Assembly: GCA_015501585.1 (NCBI GenBank)
Contig: JADNRY010000001.1
Coordinates: 1,364,001-1,428,000 of the forward strand
Length of the DNA: 64,000 bases
Reading direction: 5' to 3'
Source of the DNA: Rhodocollybia butyracea
Lineage: Eukaryota > Basidiomycota > Agaricomycetes > Agaricales > Omphalotaceae
This document shows, in pieces, positions 55,920 to 64,000 of this stretch. The first letter of the stretch is position 1; every line of letters starts with the position of its first letter. The translations under genes and the position numbers were made by a program. Below the pieces are notes generated by a model. The model saw only the letters and a list, made by a program, of their open reading frames with translations. It did not search any database and was not told the origin of the DNA.

Positions 55920-57240
55920 GAGACGCCTCTATCTCCCTCTCCTCTTCCTGCTCCGTCTTCCTGGACCCAGCCCACGCGATAACCTCGACCGACAAAATTA
56001 ACTTGAAATCCATCCTATCCGCAAGCAACGAAAAACCCAACTACGAAACCTCACGCGGAAGCTATCTGCAGCCTCGACGAAAGTCGCTATCGTCGATAAT
56101 ACACCGGAAGACATAGCTGCTCTGTATCCCGTGTGGCTCAAAGCCCACATCAACGTAGGCACGCCGAACAAGATCTGGGGAGCTCGGGCTGTCCGAGTGG
56201 ATCGTGAGCGCAGGCAAGGAAAGCGGCGCGGGGTTGCCTGTTGATATACTGGTGACAAGGTTCGCAAGCCCTTAAAAAGGGTGTTATTTTTTATACGGGG
56301 CGTCTATCGCTAATGGAGTGCAGAAAAGGTCACGAAGATCGAAGGTGTTTTCTCCGGAACAATGAGCTACATCTTCAACGAATTTTCTACTGGATCCTCT
56401 GAGGGCCCCCAACTTTTCCTCTGTCGTCAGCTGTAGCTCGTGAAAAGGAGTATACGGTCTGTTTCTGTTATCTTTCTGTTTATCTTTCTGACATAGGCAA
56501 CTGACGTTTTGTACGACATTTTTTTCTTGTCTTTTTATTCAGGAACCCCATCTAACCTCACCCCGCGGACGATTTGAACGGGCTTGATGTCGCCCGAACG
56601 CTTACGCGTACGATTCTCTCCCGCGCTACCGGGCCTACAGGGCCAGCAGCATCACTGCCCTCCCTGTCCTCCTTCGCCTCTGTCCAAACGGCGTCTCTCA
56701 TCCCCGCGGCCGACGAGTTTCCTACAGGTTCCTACAGAGTAACACAGGCTTCCCGAATTCGATTCCGACGTCGACAAGATGCAGAACGGGGCAGGCGAGG
56801 CAAGCGAGAAGGCATGGTTCTGAGATCCGTTTGGTGTCGTTGATGGTGAAGTGAAAGCTGGGTTGGAAACGGCATCTCTCATTCCCGCGGCGTTCGAAGC
56901 CAAGGTTCTGAGATTCGTTTGGTGTCGTTGATGGTGTTATGGGTGAAGTGAAAGCTGAGTTGGCCTCGAAGTACGTCTTTTTATCTTTTCTTTTTTGGGG
57001 AGGTTTTGGACCTTGGTACTGACGAGTTGCGTGTAGGTAGGTATAGGTATCCTACCTCGCACCCGTTCGCGACTTCTATTGGCGGATCTGATAGTAATAT
57101 TATCATGTTCCACACGGAGCGGTACAGCGCGCGCGCACGCCCGCCGATTGTCCGGGGCGCAGGGGGCCGGCGCCGCGGTGTCATCTTTCTGGCAATGAAA
57201 GCACTAGGAGACCTACTGAAATTGCTGCAGAGAGAGAAAA
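55920..57240 (+). pseudogene. HOM6 pseudogene, copy B
   Basis: Follows HOM6 from the [13 protein letters not shown] block to the GVLGDLLKL end, with intron positions retained. Many small deletions are seen: [10 protein letters not shown] shortened, the [14 protein letters not shown] block broken, ESTVGAG lost. A stretch around [14 protein letters not shown] is duplicated locally (56819-56870 and 56905-56960). It cannot encode an enzyme. Confidence 0.8.
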
Positions 57241-57399
57241 TACTCTTAATGAGTCTTATCGTGCACAGAAGCCCTTCTCTCGCGTCCCACGACCTCGAGT
57301 AACTCTGAGAGGTTGACATTTGGGCATCATATCGAGGCTGCGCGCTGGCTACGTTCTCAGCGTGACTCACGAAAAATGTTCAATAAACTCACGAAAATG

Positions 57400-57720
57400 C
57401 AGTATCACGCAGGTACCGAAGAAGCTGTTATCTCTTACCATAATACCAGTTGGGCGGTGACATTCAGACATTCAGACACATCTGGGTTGCTTGAGGCTGC
57501 TGTTTCCTGACTACACTGTACAGTACGTGGTACGGTACGTGTGACCCCAACGAAATCCAGTATGTATGATACAGGTTGATACAGGTACCGAGGAACGACA
57601 TCTGAGTTGCTTGAGGCGCTTGTTTCCTGGTGTGACCCCATGAAATCCTTGCGAAATGCAGTATCATGCAGGTACCAAAGAAGCGCTATGTGTTATCTCA
57701 GAGGTACCTCTTACCAGTTG
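57400..57720. repeat. Local interspersed direct repeats
   Basis: ACATCTGGGTTGCTTGAGGC (about 57477) recurs as ACATCTGAGTTGCTTGAGGC (about 57598). CAGTATCACGCAGGTACCGA (about 57400) recurs as CAGTATCATGCAGGTACCAA (about 57659). They are rearranged copies of the HOM6 3' flank. Confidence 0.6.
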
Positions 57721-58171
57721 GACGGAAATGTTCGTTCCACTGTCCGCCGATGTGTAGCGATGTGTCTGTTCATTATCAATATCAACAGGTATCGCTGGTT
57801 ATCGCTGTGAATTGAAGTCTCGCTATCAGTATTTGTGTGTCATTTTATGACTAGATCTCGGTTCCTTCTAACAGATTCTATAGAACAACGAGAGAGACGA
57901 GTAGTTCGGATAATATATTTAACATTTTGCACGTTATTTAATTTATGCAATTTATGCAAGCACTTCCCCTGAAGGCCTAAAGGCCCGAATTGGGCTCCCT
58001 GTAACTTGGCATTTAAGCTTTCCTTCCTCGACCTTTACTACGTGCCACGTCTGTCTTTTCTTCATCACCACGATCTCTACATTTCTTTCATTTCCTTCAT
58101 CATCACGCCCTCTACATTTCTTTCATCATCACCACGTCCTACACACCCTTCACACTCTGCGTCGACATTCC

Positions 58172-59287
58172 ATGTCCTCAATTCCAATCCTTCCAGGCCA
58201 GTTTCCATTTCCAACTCAACCACCGCCAGGACCAACACCAAATGAACCGAACGAACATACTCCACTCCTACCGCCGTCCCTGGGCCTGAAACCCCATCGC
58301 CATCGGGCACATTGTAGTCGGAACACAGCTCCGTCGGATCCAGGGAAGCTGGGCAGGAGCAACACCAAGAGCAAGAAGAGCAGAGTAGCGATGACCGGAA
58401 CTAGCGAGGAGGCGGCTGTGCGAACGCGAACCGAGGTGACGGACGAAATAGAAACAGAAACAATAGTTACGGAGTCAGACGACTACGAGGGGGAGGAAAG
58501 CCGATATCAGTGTTCCCTCTGCGAGTCCGACTATAGTGCGTGTTCAACCTGCGCTGCTAGCGATGACGATGGCGTGGACGGGGACGGGGACGGGGAGGGA
58601 AGACTCGAAAAGCTTTCGCGCTGGACGTTGGCGTTAAGCTCGATATGGCATTGGATATGGACGGCAAGCAGGACAAGCGTGGTGCTGGAAAACACGAACA
58701 GCGTCGCGCGGGACCATCTTGCTTCTGAGAGGACGTTTCTTGCGTATGTGAGAACGAGTTTGGGGGTGACGGTCGCTGGAGTCGGTGAGTCTGCTTTCAT
58801 ACGTGCTGCCATCGTTGGTGTCGCCTAACGTATATCGTGTTTTGTAGCGCTGATACAGATGTTTGACGAGCGGCCTGCAGCTGGAGTGGATGCGAACGCG
58901 AATGCTTTTTGCGGTACGACTTTATGGAATGAGACCGCAGTTGGTTCAAGATGTTCTGCGCCTGCGCCTACACGCGGTGTAGAGATTCTGGTGAGGAATG
59001 TTGGGATATTAGCGACGTTGTTGGGTATATTCATTCTTTATATCGGTAAGGGCTTTTCGACGAGGTTTCGTTCGTTGTTCTTGACATCGCATGTAGCTGT
59101 TCTCCGGTATTTCAGCATCCAGTCGGCACTTACGAAAGGACAATTTCCTGTAGCTCGCGGGACGATAATTACGATGATTTTTGGACTAGGCTCGTTTCGT
59201 AGTGATAGTTTTCGGAGTGATGCTGGCTGTGTAAGCGCCCGTGTAGTAATCACAATGATCAGATTAGACCGTACTCTTTATTCGTAG
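58172..59287 (+). CDS. DUF202 (YidH-type) membrane protein
   Basis: A proline-rich N-terminus (MSSIPILPGQFPFPTQPPPG) and an acidic linker with a small Cys cluster (YQCSLCESDYSACSTCAASD) lead to the DUF202 core: NTNSVARDHLASERTFLAYV and RTSLGVTVAGVALIQMF. Then come a second membrane segment (NVGILATLLGIFILYI) and RYFSIQSALTKGQFPVARGT. The function is unknown. The domain is also found with VTC/SPX-type membrane proteins in fungi. In the last exon one extra T near 59204 seems to shift the frame. Without it the protein would end in VVIVFGVMLAV, a natural third membrane helix. As given it reads RSDSFRSDAG to a stop at 59287. This is an assembly error or a late C-terminal change. Confidence 0.75.
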
Positions 59288-59387
59288 GACAGTATGGATG
59301 CAAGTCATTGCAGTATAGGAGCGAGGAAATCTAGAGTACAGTGGATAATACAAAACGAAGAGAAGAATAATATACATCAACGACGAT

Positions 59388-59924
<537 letters not shown>

Positions 59925-60221
59925 TGTTGTTATGAAGAGTGAGTTGAGTTGAAAAAGTCGGCGACGGTGGTGGTGAGTAACGAAGAAGTTGGGGGCCAAA
60001 AGACGCTGGACTCGCTTCCTTTATACAAGGGATATCACGTGAAGTGGCTATGTTAGCGCTTTGTTGATCAAGATACACGCGATTTTCCCGACGCGTCTGG
60101 CACGTGAGCAGTTCCCAGGCTAAGTATAAATGCAGCGAGTCGGCTGCCAAGTTTTGTTTATCATCCCCCTTGATCTCATACCACCACCAACCAACACCTC
60201 GCCCACTTATCCTTATTCGCA
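59925..60221. promoter_or_regulatory. Shared H2A/H2B divergent promoter
   Basis: 297 bp between the two starts. A TATA box for H2A (TATAAAG, minus strand) lies at 60019-60025 and one for H2B (TATAAAT) at 60125-60131. Two perfect CACGTG E-boxes (60036-60041 and 60101-60106) lie between the TATA boxes, a likely bHLH factor site. The arrangement suits coordinated S-phase expression. Confidence 0.7.
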
Positions 60222-60809
<588 letters not shown>

Positions 60810-61260
60810 TCGAATCGTCTGCTACTCTTTGTTGTATTTTATCCCATCGGTGTACCACTTCTAGTATATTTATCCTCTTATAGTTTCCTTCTCTGTAACT
60901 AGCACATCCTGGTGTTTCTTACTCTCTGCAATGGCATCTTTATAAAAAGCCAACTTCGAGTGATTCTGTTACTTTTCCTCGCAAGATTCCGCTAGCTCCC
61001 ATACGACAAGATGAAGTCTCGGATAAGTCAGCGTCCTTTGGGCGCTCATTCAACTTGCTCCATTCCTCAATCTTCTCTTGAAAATCTTTCTACCGTTCAT
61101 AAACTTCATCAACATCTCTCGCTCCGTTCCAGTTCGCGTATGTCTTCTTTCCATTGTCCACCTGCGTGCGGGCTAAGTGCGTCAAACATCCTAGATCGTT
61201 GTAACCACCCGACTTACCAGTCGCCTCTCATCTAAGGAGTTTCTAAACTCAGCGCTAGTC
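60810..61260. other. Intergenic after H2B
   Basis: The H2B 3' flank and unassigned DNA. The piece CGCCTCTCATCTAAGGAGTT near 61222 resembles GAGCTCTCATCTGAAGTTTC near 62155, on the other side of the HSP70 remnant. Confidence 0.4.
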
Positions 61261-61261
61261 A

Positions 61262-61985
61262 TTCAAGTTGATCCCTGCCCGTTTCGAGGATCTATCCAGA
61301 AGCACTCTTGATCCCGTCGAGAAGATCCTGCGCAATTCCAAGATCGACCAGCGTGTACGAAATTGCCTTGGTCGGTGGTTCCGACCGTACGGCCATATCC
61401 CTCGTATCGTCAAACTTGTCCGATTTTTTCAACGGGAAGGAACCCGACAAGAGCATTTGCATTAACCCCGATGACGCTGTCGCTTACGGCGCCGCTGCCC
61501 AGGCTGCCATCCATATCTGAGAGAACTCAGTACTCCCGGACTTGCTTGTGAAATCCGAGGTCTTCTCTACGTACGCCCACAAACAGCCTGGTGTACCTAT
61601 CCGAGCCTTCGAAGGTGAGTGTCCTCGTACCAATTGGATAACTCCTTGGAACGTTCGAGCTCTCCGACCTGCTCCTAGTGGTGTCCCTGGATCGCGTCAT
61701 TGACACCAACACGACCACTGGTAAATACAGCCAAAATCACCATCATCAATGACTTTCCAAGGAGGAGATCGAGCACATGGTGTCTGAGGACGAGGCTGCG
61801 AATGCTCGTATCGCTGCCAAGAACGATCGCTCTCCAAAGCTCCATGCACAGTCGACGAGGCCTTCGCGTGGCTCAATCCATTGCACGAGGCGCCCAAGAA
61901 GGAGTTCGAGACGTTTACCAACCAGATTATGGATTATACAGTGCTGGAGCCACTTCTCCTGATTCCTAGGATCGAGGCTGGCGCA
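61262..61985 (+). pseudogene. HSP70 (SSA type) pseudogene, 3' half only
   Basis: Pieces of cytosolic HSP70 appear in order. From the ATPase domain come [44 protein letters not shown] and [17 protein letters not shown]. From the substrate-binding domain come SEVFSTYAHKQPGV, LSKEEIEHMVSEDEAANA, FETFTNQIMDYT and related blocks. The N-terminal half is missing, about 45 codons between the ATPase and peptide-binding parts are gone, and several frameshifts and stops are present. Confidence 0.8.
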
Positions 61986-62059
61986 GTGTCGGAGATGCTC
62001 CTTTCGTAAAGAAAATCGACCAAACGGCTCGATATTTTTTCGAGTTACATCAACGTTTA

Positions 62060-62484
62060 ACTCGACTGCCATTCCTCAGCCCCGCGTACCGGCTAAAGCC
62101 CGCGAAACATGCTATCCTAGTACTGGATTGTAATCGACTTGTCATGTTTTTTTCTCGAGCTCTCATCTGAAGTTTCTAAAGTCTCAGCGCCGGATCTCCG
62201 CTCTCGTTAACATCGTTATGGCTTCTTCACAAGGTACACCAGAGTTTGTCCTTTCTTTCGCAAAGACCGTAACTCGCCCGACGCCTCCGAACCATGGTCC
62301 ATAATCGAGCTACCAACGCATCTATTTTTCTGCGGTCACATGAAAAAGACAATCACTATCATAATCTATGTAGTCGGCAACTGGTATACCGGTATTCCCC
62401 TGACATGATGAACTTCCAGATTACACGTCGAAAAAACATCCCAGAAGAATCCCCTCTTGTCAACAACGTAGTCGCACAACTGGA
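62060..62484. other. Intergenic, upstream of the MDR oxidoreductase
   Basis: Presumed promoter and leader. No clear TATA box. No gene is supported. Confidence 0.35.
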
Positions 62485-63886
62485 ATGGTCAAACAAATCG
62501 TCCTCGCGAAAACGCCGACAGGTTTACCTGTCCCCGAGCTAGGTAAACCTGATTCGACGTTCGAGTTGAAACAGGTCGAGGTACCAGAGCTGAAAGAGAA
62601 TCAAGTCCTGGTAAGTCGCATTTTGATTCTTTTGAAAGCCTTATCTTACTGATTCTCTTGCGTTCTTGTGTTCAGATTCAAACTCTCTACCTCAGTAACG
62701 ACCCCGCCCAACGCGGCCGGATTTCCTCAAACATCGATCCCGACCGCCATTATGCCGCACCTACCCTTCCCGGCGAAGTTATGGTCGCACTCGGTATCGG
62801 CAGGGTTCTCAAATCCACATCGGCGTCTATAAAAGAAGGGACGCTGGTACAAGCCGCTGTTGGATGGACAGAACAGCGTGTTATGGATGCTAAGGATGTA
62901 CACCCGATTCCTGGGTTACCGGGTGTTAGTCCGAGTGTTTTCCTTGGTGCGCTAGGTGGAACAGGTATGTATGAGGTTCAAACGTCCATCCACAGAGCTT
63001 GGTATGGACTGATCTACCGTGTTTGATAGGCTTTACGGCGTATTTTGGCCTGAAAGATGTGTGCAAGCTTGAGGAAGGCCAGCAGATTATTATATCTGCT
63101 GCAGCGGGGTATGTCTCATACATAACAGCTTCTCAGCCTTCACTCTCTGACTTTTTGTACTTACAGCGCGACTGGGAACGTCGCCGTGCAGCTTGCAAAG
63201 AACGTCTTTAAAGCTAGCAAGGTCATCGCCATCGCCGGCTCTGATGAAAAATGTGAATGGCTGAAGAAGATCGGAGCGGACGTTGCATTGTGCGTCACGG
63301 TAGCATCCATACGCACCGTATTCAGGCTCTTACTCATTTCATCATTTCATTCTGTCTATTCCTATTACTATTAGGAACTATAAATCCCCCTCATTCCACA
63401 GCGCCCTCGCAGCAGCCGCCAAACCCTCATTCGTGGACTGTTATTTCGACAACGTCGGCGGGGACATCCTCGATACGTGCCTTGCGCTGATCAAAAAAAA
63501 ACGGGCGCGTCGCTGCGTGTGGTGCCATAAGTACCTATAATGGCGGGAATTTGGTCCTCAAGAATTGGAGTCAGATTATCCTTTGTCGGATCGTTGTTGA
63601 AGGTGGGTGAACACCTGCTTCCCTTACCCTTATTATATAGCATCTCACTGTTGAACTTTTATCTTATCTACCACAGGCTTCGTTGTCCTCGACTACTACC
63701 ACCGCCGAGATGAAGCGATCAATATTTATCCACTGCAGTGAAGGAGGGGAAACTTGTGATCTCTGAGGCTGAGACGCTTGTTCGGTGTCCGGAGTTTGAG
63801 AAGGTGCCTGAGATATGGATGCGGCTTTTTAGTGGGAGAATACTGGCAAGCTAGATTACACAAGTCGGGGATCTCTAAGTATGTAG
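62485..63886 (+). CDS. NADP-dependent oxidoreductase, MDR family (PTGR-like), with frameshifts
   Basis: A zinc-independent medium-chain reductase that would reduce alkenals or enones. The start MVKQIVLAKTPTGLPVPELG leads to IQTLYLSNDPAQRGRISSNI, FLGALGGTGFTAYFGLKDVC, the nucleotide-binding ISAAAGATGNVAVQLAKN, IGADVALNYKSPSFHSALAA and DCYFDNVGGDILDTCLALIK. All introns splice in frame. The 3' part carries three single-base homopolymer differences from the expected frame. There are nine As instead of eight at about 63493 (before NGRVAACGAIS), three Ts instead of four near 63725 (before LSTAVKEGKL), and three Gs instead of four near 63834 (before GENTGKLDYT). Read literally it would be truncated. 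The end at 63886 assumes these are corrected. Otherwise it is a fresh pseudogene. Confidence 0.7.
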
Positions 63887-64000
63887 AGTTGCCTGTAGGC
63901 GTTGAGTAAATTAGTTAGTAGATGCATGTATGCATAGGACTTAGTCCTACCAAGTCTAGGATCAAAGAGGATCAGTTTGAGCGATGCCTATTTGGGCGCT

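Larger units (their letters stand above)
52045..57850. repeat. Segmental duplication, copy 2 (expanded)
   Basis: Matches 42195-45130 in order: the leader block GACTGTTTGCCCCGTTTACC, the unknown gene, the AAAAAGCGCCAAGTG stretch (about 55114), a fragment also found at about 43925-44070, and a HOM6 remnant. It is longer because of a 1.6-kb LTR element, a DUF202-gene fragment and local repeats. Confidence 0.75.

Overview
The window looks like nuclear DNA of an agaricomycete (mushroom-forming basidiomycete). Genes are packed at about one per 2-4 kb and split by many 45-65 bp GT-AG introns. The gene content fits that group: P450s of basidiomycete type, FunK1 kinases, an F-box protein of a type common in Agaricomycetes, an adenylate-forming reductase and short secreted proteins. 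I cannot name the genus.

Layout. 1-12.2 kb: an F-box/LRR-like gene cut by the left edge, then three tandem minus-strand cytochrome P450 genes. The first two lie in recently duplicated units of about 3.3 kb. The block also holds a SINE-like retroposon with a perfect 13-bp target duplication, a P450 fragment of another family and a decayed copy of the F-box/LRR gene. 12.4-16.7 kb: a divergent pair, an F-box protein and COP9 signalosome subunit 3. 16.7-19 kb is strongly purine-rich on the + strand and has no convincing gene. 19-24 kb: a disordered conserved fungal protein and a secreted BNR-repeat (GH93-like) glycosidase. 24.3-38.1 kb: three broken FunK1 kinase copies around an apparently intact Na,K-ATPase-like P-type ATPase. 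38.2 kb: an intron-containing tRNA-Asp. 39.2-41.8 kb: a secreted protein and homoserine dehydrogenase.

42.2-57.9 kb is a duplicated and rearranged block. Two copies of an unknown gene and two homoserine-dehydrogenase pseudogenes flank an A-T-R adenylate-forming reductase and a small secreted protein. One copy of the unknown gene was split by a young LTR element that carries gag only, with identical LTRs, a 5-bp target duplication, a primer-binding site and a polypurine tract. Next to it lies a mosaic pseudogene built from pieces of at least two genes, probably three. 58-64 kb: a DUF202 membrane protein, a divergent histone H2A/H2B pair, an HSP70 remnant and an MDR-family oxidoreductase.

Housekeeping genes (CSN3, HOM6, H2A, H2B, the ATPase) read cleanly. 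The MDR, DUF202 and A-T-R genes carry single-base frameshifts, several of them in homopolymers. These could be assembly errors or early decay. The best candidate for something new is the gag-only LTR retrotransposon.
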